NCBI GenBank assembly: GCA_028023455.1 | Contig: JAQFVV010000112.1 | Location: 3,446,001-3,510,000 of the forward strand | Direction of reading: 5' to 3' | Length of the DNA stretch: 64,000 bases | Source of the DNA: Epiperipatus broadwayi | Taxonomy: Eukaryota > Onychophora > Udeonychophora > Euonychophora > Peripatidae | In this document: one piece after another, positions 34,011-46,110 of the stretch | Layout of the letters: every line of letters begins with the position of its first letter | Position numbering within the stretch: position 1 is the first letter of the stretch | Position numbers and translations under genes: made by a program | Notes under the pieces: model-generated | The model's input: only the letters and a program-made list of their open reading frames with translations | Told to the model about the DNA's origin: nothing | Databases searched by the model: none

Positions 34011-36015
34011 GCAGATTGATAGTACTCTATTAGCTTGATAATGAACTTCTGATTGGCTGAGGGAAAATAACTGAATAATTTAGATTTCCATAGAAAAATT
34101 GTAATTTTCAATAATTTGTTACAAATTAAAGATTATGATGCAATATTTTTGTAAAATATTTATTTTTAAACCAAAAACTACATCACTAATAAGAGATTGC
34201 TTTTGAAAATAATTTATTTTTGAAAAGACAACTTACAAGAAGTTTGCTTGGTAAAGAAAAGCAGTTTCTAATGTGTAAAATAAAATCTGTTTTGTCAAAA
34301 CAGAAAAGATATTTCTAAAATGTAATAACAATAAATAATATATTTAAAATAAAAAAAATTTTTTTGGTGATAACTTTTTTAACCCTAAATATATTATTCT
34401 TTTAATAACATAAAATTCAAATATCTAATATTTTCTTCTACTAACTTTTTAAATAGATAAATCACACAACAATGGTACCAAATACCATTTTTATATATTA
34501 AAACTCCATTCACACATTTATTTTTATATTTTTAATATATCAGATATTAACTTTTAAAATGCTTTTTATTTGAAAGCTTACATTTGTAATAAATAATGTT
34601 AAAAATATCAATATATTATATAGAAAAATGGTTTAATTGTAAAAATATAATGTTCAAATATGGAGGATATGTATACTAATTCTTACTAGATCTTATTCAA
34701 AATAGAAAGATGGAGTTAGCTGCTTAAAAGATTAGAATGGATAAAAATAACTCTATTCTTTGAATTAAATGTGAATAGATTTAACTTGAGGTACTTTATA
34801 TATCTCAGTTGATTTAACAGTTATTTTTGATTGAAATTGTTTATAATATCCTAGACATAATAATGCAGGGTACAATAAAAGATTGTTCTCTTATTGTATA
34901 AATTATAAAATACTGCAAATAATTCAATAGAGTAATTTTGGGCATTACATATATTAGGCTTAGTAATTGTTTATGATTATTAATGAAGGCCATTTATGTG
35001 ATCAATAAATTGATCACTAGAGGGAATTGAATATGCTAAAATAAAAATTGAAATAAAATACTAGTTTTCTACTTCACCTTTGAGTAGCAATTAATTTAGA
35101 TTGAGACAAACTTCACTTTTTTGCGTAAAGCGCAATCTAAATTAAAATAAAAATTGCGAAATGAGTTTTAAAAATGCTATATTTGTGGATTAACCTTTTA
35201 CTTGTTCTTATTTTTTTTGAAAATTCCCAGTGTCAGGTTGGGTTAACTGTACAATTTTTATTTGATAAAATTTACCTTTATTCTTTATTATGTTTTCAGA
35301 AATGATGAATTATTTGTTAGAAATATATGTTTACAAATGAAATTATTCTTAAAAATATTACTTCAATTTTTTAAAGATACAAAAACAATTTGAATTGAAT
35401 TATGTAGTAAAGTTTATAAAGAACAAATATATTTTTTCTTATTGGATAATTACCACAATTGTCTTAAAAATATTAAACTAAAAAAATCAGAATTGTTTTA
35501 ATTTAGTTTGGAAAGTCAGAACACATTATTGTTCACATTATTATTTAAAGTTAATGGAATTCTGTTTAAAATACTATTGATATTTTTTTTTTAAATGACA
35601 ATAATAAATCTGCTGCAGTCAATATGAAAGTTTCAGTGGTAATACATTATTAATTTCTCTTGACTTATCATTTAAAAGTAAATATTTTCGATTGAATTTT
35701 GAATTTAATCACATTATTTTTTTAAAAAAGTAAATATTATGTCAATGTATTCTGAAAAATAAGAAGACTATAATGATGTGGTCTAACTGCTAACTCATTA
35801 AAAAAAATTTGTTTTTAGCAGTGACATCTTGAGAATTTTTTTAGAATTAATTATTTTACTTCTAGTTTTTATAAATGAATGCAAAACGAGCAAAATAGTG
35901 CTAAAGATTGCTGCTAGAGAGTGATTTAAAGTCAAAGCTCAGCAATGCATCACAATATTTCATAATATCAAACAGCTGAGATTGATTAGTTATATATGTA
36001 TAATATTTTAAGATA
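34011..36015. other. AT-rich stretch with a small stem-loop
   Basis: TTAATTTAGATTG at about 35,090 pairs with CAATCTAAATTAA at about 35,131. Nothing else was recognised. Confidence 0.4.
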
Positions 36016-36139
36016 TACTCATTGCAACTGTTTAAATATAATTGAAGAGCCCTCTAGTGACAGCCCTTGACAATACTTTAAAGTCAGATGCTGTCACTAG
36101 AGGGCGGTTCAATTATATTTAAACAGCTGCAATGAATTA
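36016..36139. mobile_element. Small TA-flanked MITE
   Basis: The arms 36,019-36,063 and 36,091-36,135 are near-perfect reverse complements (CATTGCAACTGTTTAAATA..., CCCTCTAGTGACAG) around a 27-bp loop. A TA lies just outside each arm. Such ~120-bp hairpins are typical non-autonomous DNA elements. Confidence 0.8.
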
Positions 36140-37140
36140 ACCCCAAAACGTTATGATAAAACATTTAGTATTATAAATTCTTATTTATTATACATATATA
36201 CACACATAATTTGAATTAAACTTGTTAATGACAAAATTATAGGATTAAAAAAAAACCCAGATAATATTAAATTGCACATTTCTTTACTAATATAAAAAGG
36301 AAAATTTAATATTCTCGGCTAACAACGCTTGACATTCATGATTGTTTATGTTATCGTAATAAAATTTTAATTTTTGTATTTATTTATCCACTTATGTGCT
36401 TTGTATGATATTGCGACTGATGAATACTCATACAATGTTTATTATTATTAACACCCAAAAGGAAATACTGTACTTTTTGTATGCTATAGTGTCAATTAAT
36501 TATATAACGATTTGGCCCACTTTGATCACAAATTTGTTCTCTACTCTATTTTTATGCAACCAATCAATTAAGAAAAAATAAATATCCTCAATACTGTCTA
36601 TTAAATAAAATAGAAAGCGAACGAATACTACTTACAAAATGATTTCTTACTATTTTTTGTTACGATTTTATACGATTTAAATTAATATTGTGTTGTGAAC
36701 GAATGTTTTCTAATGTTTGTTAAATATTAAAGTCATATATCACATGACCTAATCTTTTTAAGCTTGTAAATATTGTTTAAAATTTTTGTACTTTTTGTAT
36801 ATCAATCTAATTTGCATGTATGTAAATAATAAAAATCATTTATTAAGATTTTTTTTTTTTCAGGACCTGAACTTCGTTTTGAAAATGAAACTGAATTACA
36901 TATATTATTTTTCTTTTACAAATATTTCTCTCATTATATAGTGCTGCTCTCCTTTGATTGCTATTGTAAATATATTGTAATTGGTTATTTTACAAAGTAA
37001 ATAATTTTTATCATTTAAATCAATAAATAAATCTAATTTCTTTTGCCAGCATCAAGAAAGAGGTTATATGTATAATTATATGGGGGGGGGATTTATTCTT
37101 TACATCATTTTGCATCTAAGAACAATTTCCACCCTACTCT
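36140..37140. other. AT-rich stretch, nothing recognised
   Basis: The 61-codon frame at 36,396 is composition noise. A G8 run occurs at 37,082. Confidence 0.4.
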
Positions 37141-37149
37141 ATCTATTGT

Positions 37150-37463
37150 AAGCTTAAAACAGGCAAAACTCTCCATACAACAGTGTCACTCAGTGCAAAC
37201 CAGAGTAATCAATGTATGCCAGAAGGGTTTGCATAAAATCCCTATCTAGTTCCTACTCATTCAATATCCCTAGACTAGTTTCTAGCTTATGGCTTCCATC
37301 AGTGAGGAACCTTGGATCTGAAAGCACTGCACCTAGAAGCCTTCTGGCATTTATTGATTACTTTGGATTGCACTGAGTGGCACTACTGTATGGAGAGTTT
37401 TGCCTGTTTTAATAACAGTTTGAGCAAGCATAAGAAAAGGGGATCATGTGATGTTTAGTGGTC
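37150..37463. mobile_element. Foldback element, most complete family member
   Basis: The inverted arms of about 72 bp (37,155-37,227 and 37,338-37,411) start AAAACAGGCAAAACTCTCC and end CCAGAAGG. Between them is a 110-bp centre holding the hammerhead-type core and GGATCTGAAAGCACTGCACC. A tail, GGGGATCATGTGATGTTTAG, follows the right arm and is found in several other members. Confidence 0.8.
37267..37308 (-). ncRNA. Hammerhead motif with one core change
   Basis: Minus strand: TCCTCA-CTGATGG-AAGCCATAAGCTA-GAAAC-TA-GTC-TAGGGA. GAAA, GUC and stem II (AGC/GCT) are intact. The invariant last A of CUGAUGA is G, and stem I has one mismatch. It is probably inactive. Confidence 0.45.
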
Positions 37464-37470
37464 TATTGTA

Positions 37471-37570
37471 AGCTTAAGTGATCAATAAATATCAGATGAT
37501 GTAGTGCTGCAATATACAAATGCAAGCTTAAGTGATCAATAAATATCAGATGGTGTAGTGCTGCAATATT
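37471..37570 (+). repeat. 54-bp tandem duplication
   Basis: AGCTTAAGTGATCAATAAAT starts at 37,471 and again at 37,525. The two units differ at about one position, so the duplication is recent. Confidence 0.9.
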
Positions 37571-37573
37571 CTC

Positions 37574-37614
37574 ATTTTTGACCAGTTTCTGTCTTTTACC
37601 TTCATCAGTGAGGA
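37574..37614 (-). ncRNA. Hammerhead core without stem I
   Basis: Minus strand: TCCTCA-CTGATGA-AGGTAAAAGACA-GAAAC-TG-GTC-AAAAAT. All three core motifs survive, but the bases after the cleavage triplet no longer pair with stem I. An inverted, more eroded partner lies at about 37,790-37,845 (CTCA-CTAATAA...CTGAAACTGATC). Confidence 0.4.
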
Positions 37615-38501
37615 CCAGAATTCAAATCCAGAATGCACAATGCCTGAAATTCAATGGTTTTGAACCCAAACTAACTTGCAGTAATAGATCCGAAAGCAAG
37701 TCAATTTCAATTTATTTTAGAAATTCAGTTTTATTCCAGCTGTGGGTTCTTTATAATTCCTTGGCTAGATTTATAAAAGGTTTCCAGATTTGAATCTTAG
37801 TTCTCACTAATAAAAATAAAAGTCTGAAACTGATCTAGCACTAAATTTATTAATGTTTATTATTTCCCATCAATTTTTATTGTGATGAATATTTATATCC
37901 ATAAAATGATCAACAATATACTCAACAGAGCTTTTTTCTCTTATTTTTGCTGCAAATAAAGGATTCCTTCTATTTCGGTATTACTAATATATATCCTATT
38001 ATTTCTGTAGATATAGTAGTTTGATAACAGTTACTAAGATATATATATAGAGAGAGAAATGGAGTGTTCTAATTGTTATTAATTTCCTTCAGGTGTTTTC
38101 ATTTCATTTCGAACCTTTAAAAATGATCTTACAAAAGTTAAAATGTAAATAGATGTCGAAGAATAGCTAAAAAAAAAAATCTATAATTTTTAGTGTGTAT
38201 GTGAATAATGGAAACAAAATATGTGATTGCAGAAAGAAGTATAACATTCATAAAATATTCGTGAACATGCCCTGTTATGGTCTAATGTAATAGTAGAGTT
38301 GTGATCTCTAGAGCTCAAAGTTCATGGATCATAATTCTATCTCATCACATCCTATCCTCAAACTTTTAAACTCCTGAGAAAAAACCATTTGATTATTATT
38401 ATAACTCTGTATATGTTATTGATATCAAACTTTGTAAAATAAAACTTCTTGTTAACCCAACAGGTTTTATTTAGTTCCTTATTTGTTTGTAATTCAATAC
38501 C

Positions 38502-38698
38502 TAGGGAAGATCCACTATACGGAAAGATTAAAAATTGTAATTGTTTTTGCCCCTTGGCACTGCTTTTGATTAGGCCAGTCATATTTATAACACTATGACA
38601 CATTTGTGCAATGAATTTTACCATCCTGGTCAAAAGCAGTGCTAAATGGTAAAAATAATTACAATTTTTAATCTTTCCTGTATAGTGGACGTTCCCTA
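38502..38698. mobile_element. 193-bp MITE with TA duplication
   Basis: The ends GGGAAGATCCACTATACGG and, reversed, GGGAACGTCCACTATACAGG continue pairing for about 65 bp. TA lies immediately outside each end (38,502-38,503 and 38,697-38,698). No coding sequence is present. Confidence 0.85.
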
Positions 38699-38699
38699 C

Positions 38700-39520
38700 T
38701 TATTGTCATTCAATTAAAAATTCTAAATAAATTTTTATTTTAGAATTGTTGTCTAAGGAATCGTTTATAAAAAAAGGTATTATGGGGAAGTATGGAGGTG
38801 TTTATTATATCTATAACGATATTACATACAGGACAGATAAAAGTGAATAACTCCGTGCGTGTAAATTTAAAAAAGCAGATATATTAATCTTTAACTGAGG
38901 CTTAAAGTTTATATCTGTGCTAGAGATAATCTCTAGTTTCGAAAATGGTTAGTAATAATCATTAGTGTATTGGTCTGAAATGGATGGCATCAAGGTTGTG
39001 GGTGGAGGGAGTTTGACAATGGTAAATGAAAATGTAACAATAACAAAAAAGCATTACTTGCTTAAAATACATTTTAATATTATTTATAATGAATCTAAGT
39101 AATATATTCTGTTTATGAAGTTCTAATGTTTTTTTCTTCTATTGTTTTTTACTTTCTGTATTTATCATTGATGAGTTTACATCATTTTAAAAATATATAT
39201 TTAAATTTTATGATATTTTTTCATATTATTATTATTATTATAGCTATTATCACTTTAACATTTTTTTTTATTTGCTTTAATTTAATAATACTAACATAAA
39301 AAAAAAAGTATGTTTAACTAATATTTGATATTTTTTTTTTTTACAAACATTTTGAATTGTTGTTCATTTTTTCAAAATTAAATTTGTAAATAATTATAAC
39401 AAAGTAAATATTAAAAAACAATGTATATTAATAAATAATATAAGCCTACTGTCAATATTGACAAAGAAAAAACATTTTAAACTTAGTTTAATAGTTTCCA
39501 AAAATAGTCAAAAGAGGGCA
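38700..39520. other. AT-rich stretch, nothing recognised
   Basis: There is a short ATT microsatellite at about 39,227-39,241 and several poly(T) runs. No gene was seen. Confidence 0.4.
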
Positions 39521-39529
39521 GCAATTGTT

Positions 39530-39811
39530 TTTGTTATGGAAGTTATGGAAAAATAAATATGAAAAAAGTGATTATACAGAAATTAGATTATTGGTTTTTA
39601 TGCTGGGTTTGGAAAAAGATAAGGGGGATTTAGATATAAAAGCTGTAGAGTTGACAAAGATTATGTTGTGGAAATGGGATGGAGCAGAATATGGGAAAAC
39701 TTGGGAATGTAAAATTAAGTAGCTAATAAGTTTTTCTTGGTATAGTTCCTGAGAGATTCTTGATTTCGTTTAAAAAGAAGCTACAGTACATCTCACCACA
39801 TCATCACATCT
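39530..39811 (+). mobile_element. LINE array copy 1 (3' end only)
   Basis: It starts in the last coding block and keeps an open frame to the true C terminus (KLWKNKYEKSDYTE ... GKTWECKIK, stop at about 39,720), followed by ~90 bp of 3' UTR ending in CATCACATC-type repeats. Its 3' sequence is nearly identical to copy 2, more so than to copies 3-5. Confidence 0.85.
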
Positions 39812-41176
39812 TTATTTGTTGTATTGTTTTTGTTATATTTTGTCAGGTCTTTTTTTTTTGCGGATGATATATTTTTGTGTGCAGAAAGAAGATATGGAAG
39901 TTATGCTGAGGACATGTGCAACGGTGGGTAAAGAGATGGGGTTTAAATTTAGTGTAGTCAAATATAATGATGGTTAATACTGGGGAAAGAGAAGATGTAG
40001 AATTTTTGTTGGGGGATATTAAGTTAAGGGTGGTGAATAGATATAGTTATTTGGGAATTATTCTAAGTAATCAGAAAAATTATTTGGATGAATGGGAAAA
40101 AAAATTGATAAATGAAGCAAAAAAAAAGAGAAAGGGATTGATAAAGAAATTAACAGTGTTTTCATATAATAAATATGATGTAGTTAGAATTATATGGAAA
40201 AGAGTTGCAGTAGCAGGGTTAACATATGGTAATGATGCATTATATGTTGCGGAATTAAATTATTTAGAAAAAGTTCAAAGGGAAGTAGGAAGACATGCAT
40301 TGGATGCAGATGTATGGACAACAAGAAAGGCAATTCAAGGAGAAATGGGATGGTCAAGTTTTCATGTGAGAGATGCAAAAAGTAAAATGAAAATGTTTGG
40401 TATATTGCAATTTATGGATAATAAAAAAATAGCTAAAATAGTATTTAATTGGGTTATGAGTAAAGGGCAGGCAACAAGATGGGTGAGAAAGGTAATATGG
40501 TATGCAAAAGATTTGAATAAAGAATTTATATCTGTATATTTGTACAAAAAATGGGATGATTGTGTTAGGAGGATTGTTGAGTGTTATAATGATAAGGAAT
40601 GGGATAACAGAATACATTTATTAATAAAGAATAGGAAGTTAGAGAGATGGAGAACTAGTATGGAGAGTAAAAAGAGTTCAAATATATATAGAAATAAACA
40701 GAATATTAGGTGTGAGCTAATTTATGATAATAGTAAGGAAAATAGTTTATTATTTAAGGCTCAGACAGGATCTTTAGCAACAAGACAATATACATGTAAA
40801 TGGAAAAATATGGGTGATTTAGTCTGTAAATTATGTAAGGAAGGAATAGAAAATATTAGGCATTTATTAATTGAATGTAAATGCTTGAAAACAGAAAGGG
40901 CACATATAATGAAATTATGGAAAAATAAATAAGAAAAAAGTGATTATACAGAAAGTAGATTATTGGTTTTTATGCTGAGTTTGGAAAAAGATAAGGGAGA
41001 TTTAGATATAAAGGCTGTAGAGTTAACAAAGATTATGTTGTGGAAATGGGATGGAGCAGAATATGGGAAAACTTGGGAATGTAAAATTAAGTAGCTAATA
41101 AGCTTTTCTTGGTATAATTGCTTAGAGATTCTTGATTTCATTTAAGAAAAAGCTACAGTACATCACATCACATCAT
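39812..41176 (+). pseudogene. LINE array copy 2: RT end plus C-terminal domain
   Basis: It begins just before the catalytic FFADDIFL motif (about 39,853), one frame from the main frame, and then stays open for 321 codons (39,967-40,932). The protein shows YSYLGIILS (palm/thumb of the RT), LTYGNDALYV, EKVQREVGRHALDADVW, GEMGWSSFHVRDAKSKMKMF and a C-terminal Cys/His motif, CKLCKEGIENIRHLLIEC (C-x2-C-x8-H-x4-C), as in several LINE clades. A TAA replaces the Tyr codon found in copy 1 right after LWKNK, cutting off the last ~55 residues. The endonuclease and most of the RT are absent (5' truncation). I cannot assign the clade firmly. Confidence 0.85.
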
Positions 41177-43984
41177 TTAGGGAGAAGCCACAATATACCA
41201 CATCACATTACATGAGATTACAATGGTGAAAGATATGGATGGAGAGTGAATGATAAGAATAAGTTGGAAGAGTATAAACTATAAGTTGAAGAAACCATGG
41301 AAGAGTTGGTTGGAAATGAGTATGAGGACTGGTGTGATGAAATAGAAAAAGTGGCAAATAGGATTTTAGGTGAGAATATTCAGAAGAATAAAAGTAACAA
41401 AAAAAATGAGAGTAAAAGTGTAAAAGAGAGGGGAAAAGCATGCAGAGAATATAAGTGTGCTATTAAGAACAAAGAAAGTGGAAAAGATATAAATGCTAAA
41501 TGGGAAAAGTACTTAGAAAAGAAGAAGTTAGCTAAAATAGATAATTATAGAGAGAGAATGAAACTGAATAGTAAATTATTGGACAATATTAATAAAAATG
41601 GAAGAGATGGGAATAAAAAAAATTTGGAATTACATTAAAAGGAGAAATGTAGGGGAGAGAGAGATAGTATTACTGGATGAGGAGGGAATAAAATGTAGCT
41701 CTAGAGAAGAATTAGAGAGAATCTTGAATAGGTATATAATGGATGTAGAAAAGATTTTGGATGTGAAGGACAGAGGGATAGAAAATATGAAAGCATATAA
41801 TAATGGGAATATTAGGTTTACATAAAATGAACTGAATGAGGCAGGGAAGAAATTGAGAAGTGGCAAGGCAAGAGGTTTAGATGGATGGGTAGCAGAGATT
41901 GTAATAAATTTAGGGCTTAGTGCAAAAGTAAAGCTATTATCAGCTTTTAATAAGACGGCACAGAAGAGAGTTTTTCTGGGTAGTTGGAGTAATACGAGAA
42001 TACAATTATTATTTAAAGGAAAGGGTAAGGATAATAGAAAGTTAAAGAATTATAGACTGATAGCAGTAACATCAGTTTTATATAAAGTTTTTTCATATAT
42101 GGTGGCTGGAAGAGTTGCAAAATGAATGGAACAAAATTATGTACTGTGGGAAATGCAAGGAGGTTTTAGGTCAGATAGGTGTATAGGAGATAGTTTATTT
42201 GTAGTTACACAACTTATGGATATGAATAGGAATTCAGGTAGACAGTTATATATGAGTTTTATAGATATAAAGAAATCATATGATAGAGTAAATAGAAATA
42301 GATTATGAATACATTTAGGAAATTTGGTAATGGATGAAGCTTTAGTGGATGTTATTAAGAAATTATATGAAAATAATTACTATACGTATCAATTAGGGGA
42401 TATAGAATCAATTAAAGTTAAAAATGAGGTAGGACTAAGGCAAGGATGTCCTATGTCACCTATTTTGTTTTTGTTGTATTTGAGTGAAATGGAGAGAGCA
42501 ATAGAGAGATTAGGAAAAGGGATAGAGATACCCTTAATAGGTAGCAAGGGAGTAGATACATTGTTGGGGTCTTTTTTTGCAGATGATGTCTTTTTATGAG
42601 CAAAAAGAAGATATGGAAGTTATGCTGAGGACATGTGCAAGTGTAGGTAAGATATGGGGATTAAATTTAGTGAAGAAAATCAAATATAATAATGGTGACT
42701 ACTGGAGAAGGAGAAGACAAAGATGTCTTATTGGGGGATATAAATTTTAAGTGTGGTGAATAGATATAGTTATTTGGGAATCATTTTGAGTAGTCAGAAA
42801 AGTTCCTTGGATGAATGGAAAAAAAAAGATAAATGAAGAAAGAAAAGAAAGGGATTGATAAGAAAATTAACAGGATTTTCATATAATAAATATGATGGAG
42901 CTAGTAATAGGGTTAACATATGGCAATAATGTGTTATGTGTTAGTAAAAAGGTATTAGATTACTGAAAAAAAGTACAAAGGGAAGTAGGAAGACATGCAT
43001 TAGATGCAGAGGTGTGGACAGCAAAGGAAGCAATTCAAGGAAAAATGGGATGGTCAAGTTTTTATATAAGAGATGCAAAAATCAAAATGAAAATGTTCAG
43101 TTGATTGTAGTTTATGGATAATAAAAGAATAGCCAAAATAGTATTTAATTGGGATACAAGTAAAGGGCAGGAAACAAGATGGGTGAGGGGAAATGCAGTA
43201 TACAGAAGATTTGGATGAAGATTTTATGTCAGTACACTTGTACAAAAGGTGGGATGATTGTGTTAGGAGGATTGTTGAGTGTTATAGTGGTAAGGAGTGG
43301 GATAGGAGAATAGATATATTAATAAAGAATAGGGAGTTGGAAAGATGGAGAACTAGTATGGAGAGTAAAATGAGTTTAAATGTATATAGAAGTAAACAGA
43401 ATATTGGGTGTGATTTCAATTATGATAATAATAAGGAAAGTAGTTTATTGTTTAAGGTTCAAACGGAATCTTTAGCAACAAGGGAATATACAAGTAAATG
43501 GAAAAATATGGATGATTTAGTCTGTAAATTTGTCTAAGGAAGAAATAAAAAAATATTAGGCATCTGTTAATTGAATATAAATGCTTGAAAACAGAAAGGG
43601 TACAAATAATGAAGTTATGGAAGAATAAGTATGAAAAAAGTGATTATACAGAAAGTGGATTATTAGTTTTTATGCTGGGTTTGGGAAAGGTGCATTGGTG
43701 GTCGAGGGGTCAGCACATCTGCCTTACAAGTAGTGGTCCTGGGTTTGCAGGTTTGCTTCCTGGCTGATGCTTTGACACATGAAAAAAAAAGATAAAGGGG
43801 ATTTAGATATAAAGGCCATAGAGTTGACAAAGATTATGTTGTGGAATTGGGATGGAGCAGAATATGGGAAAACTTAGAGTGGGGAATGGAAGGTAAAGGG
43901 TCTAACAGGTTTCTCTGGGCATAGTTTCTGAGAGATTTCTGACTTCATTTAAGGAGAAGTCACAGTGCATCACATCATCACATG
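41177..43984 (+). pseudogene. LINE array copy 3: longest copy, nearly complete RT
   Basis: It starts in the linker before the RT (41,297), shifts frame near 41,620, then holds one RT frame from 41,598 to 42,600. That frame includes SGKARGLDGW, NYRLIAVTSVLYKVF, GGFRSDRCIGDSL, YMSFIDIKKSYDRV (motif A), LRQGCPMSPILFLLYL (motif B) and FFADDVFL (motif C). It is broken only by TAA at 41,823 and TGA at 42,123, 42,306 and 42,597. The TGAs sit where relatives suggest Trp or Cys. Downstream frames are shifted; the C-terminal domain reappears at 43,193-43,537. A SINE interrupts the 3' region at about 43,690. No endonuclease domain is present. Confidence 0.85.
43688..43790 (+). mobile_element. Val-tRNA-like SINE inserted in the LINE
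   Basis: Bases 43,692-43,770 can fold like a tRNA. GCATTGG pairs with CTGATGC as an acceptor stem, TGGTCGAGGGG fits an A box, and the 7-nt loop CTTACAA sits at the anticodon position with TAC (valine). The T-arm/B-box region is degenerate. An A9 tail follows. It splits the GGGTTTGGGAAA...GATAAGGGG sequence that is continuous in copies 1 and 2. Confidence 0.75.
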
Positions 43985-45410
43985 AGAGAAATGAGAGAGT
44001 AATAAACAGATAAGGAAGAAAAGTAGTGGATACTATTAATAGGTGGCAAGGGAATATATGCACTATCAGGTTTTTTATTTGCTGGTGATATCTTCTTGTG
44101 CACAGAAAATAGAGAAGATATGAAAGTTATGATGAAGATATGCACTAGAGTGGATAAAAGATAGGGATTAAATTTAGTGAAGAAAAAAGTAATGATGATA
44201 AATACTGGGGAAAGAGAAGAGAAAATTTTTTTTATTAGGGAATATAAAGTTAAATGTCATGAATATGTATAACTATTTGGGAATCATCTTAAATAATCAG
44301 AATTTGCTTGGTTGAATGGGACAAAAAATTGATAAATGAAGCAAAGAAAAGAAAGGGATTGATGAAGAAATTACAGTGTTTTATAAAATAAATATGATTA
44401 GATATAATTGTATGAAAGGGAATGGCAGTATCAGGGTTAACATATGGTAACGATGTGTTATGTGATAGTAAAGGGGTATTAGATTACTTGGAAAAAGTAC
44501 AAAGAGAAGTAGGAAGACATGCATTAGATGCAGATGTGTAGACAGCAATGGAGATAATTCAGGGAGAAATTGGATGGTCAAGATTTTATATAAAAAATGC
44601 AAAAAGCAAAATGAAAATATTCAATAGATTACAATTTATGGATAATAAGAGAATAGCCAAAATAGTATTTAATTGGGTTATGAGTAAAGGATAGGCAACA
44701 AAATAGGTGAGAAAAGTAGTACAGTATGCAGATTTGGATAAAGATTTTATGTCAGTATACTTATACAAAAGGTGGGATGATTGTGTTAGAAGAATTGTTG
44801 AGTGTTATAATGGCAAAAAATGGGATAGAAGAATAGATGCATTAATAAAAAAAGTAGGAAGTTGGAGAGATGGAGAACTAGTATGGAGAATAAAAAGAGT
44901 CTAAAAATATATAGAAGTAAACAGAATATTGGGTGTGAGTTAATTTATGATAATAACAAGAAAAGTAGTTTAGTGTTTAAGGCTCATGATCTTTAGCAAC
45001 AAGGGAATCTACACATAAATGGAAAATATGGGTGATTTAATCTGCAAGTTATGTAAGGAAGGCATAGAAAATATTAGGCATCTGTTATTTGAATGTTAAG
45101 GCTTACAAGTGGACAGGCTGTAAATAATGAAGTTGTGGGAGAATAAATAAAACAAAGTTATTATACAGAAAGTGCTTTCTTGTTTTTTATGGTGTATTTG
45201 GGAAAATATAAAGGGTATAAAGGGGATTTAGTTATAAAGGCCATAGAGTGGATAAAGTTAATGTTATGGAAATGAGGTAAAGGAGGATAGAGAACAATAT
45301 GGAAAAAAACTTAGGGTGGGAAATGAAAAAGAAAGATGGGCAACAGGTTTCTCTGGGCACTGGCTGAGAAATTTCTGACTCCAAGAAAGGAGAAGCTATA
45401 GCGCATCACA
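43985..45410 (+). mobile_element. LINE array copy 4
   Basis: It starts ~70 bp before motif C, here FAGD instead of FADD (a catalytic Asp replaced by Gly). Many shifts follow; pieces such as LDKDFMSVYLYKRWDDCVRR (44,737) are still readable. It ends in a CATCACATCGCAT tail. Confidence 0.8.
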
Positions 45411-45667
45411 TCGCATATGGATTATACAGAAAGTTGGTTCTTGGCTTTTATATTGGGTTTAGAAAAAAAGATAGGGGGATCTAGATATAAAGACCATGGA
45501 GTGGACAAAGATGATGAAATAGGATAGAACAGGATAGAGATGAATATGGTAAAAACTTAGGGTGGGGAATAGAAAAGGAAGGTAAGATTGTTAACAGGTT
45601 TCTCCGGGTATAGTGGCCAAGAGATTCCTGACTTCTACAAAGGAGAAACCATAGAACATCAGATCAT
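45411..45667 (+). mobile_element. LINE array copy 5 (3' end only)
   Basis: It starts ATGGATTATACAGAAAGTTGG, i.e. within the last coding block, and runs to a CATCAGATCATATGG tail. Its beginning and end share the junction CATATGGATTATAC. Confidence 0.8.
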
Positions 45668-46110
45668 ATGGATTATACCAGAAATTTTTGCCTTTATATA
45701 ATAAATCATTTTAGATCACACATTATTTAGGTGATTGGAAAATAAAATTGATAAAATATGCTAAAAAAATTTAAAAAGCTGATAAAAAATTGACTTTATT
45801 TTCAAATAATTTAGGGAATTGTAATAACAGGTTTGACATAAAAATTATTCAGTATGTTTTGAATATGTGAAATAAATATTCTGGAGAGAATATTTTAGAT
45901 ATGAATATAGAGACAGAAAATAAAACGATTCTGCTAAAGATGAGTTAATAAAATTTTTTACAAGTAGTATGTAAACAAACAAATTCAAAATATTTTACAG
46001 GAAACAATTTTTTGACAGCTATAAATTAGCTAAAACAGTTTTTAATTGGATTTTAAGAAAAGTAGAAGCAATATTATGTTTAAGAGATTAAAAAATTATA
46101 TGTGAGGTAA
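45668..46110 (+). mobile_element. LINE array copy 6, highly eroded
   Basis: After a short GATTATACCAGAAA start it jumps to sequence equivalent to 40,085-40,470 of copy 2 (AAAATTGATAAA..., AACAGGTTTGACATA, TTTTTAATTGGATT). No frame survives. Confidence 0.55.

Noticed and set aside
40190-40617. Minus-strand frames opposite the LINE C-terminal domain
   Set aside because: They are mirror frames of the plus-strand coding sequence of LINE copy 2, with no features of their own.
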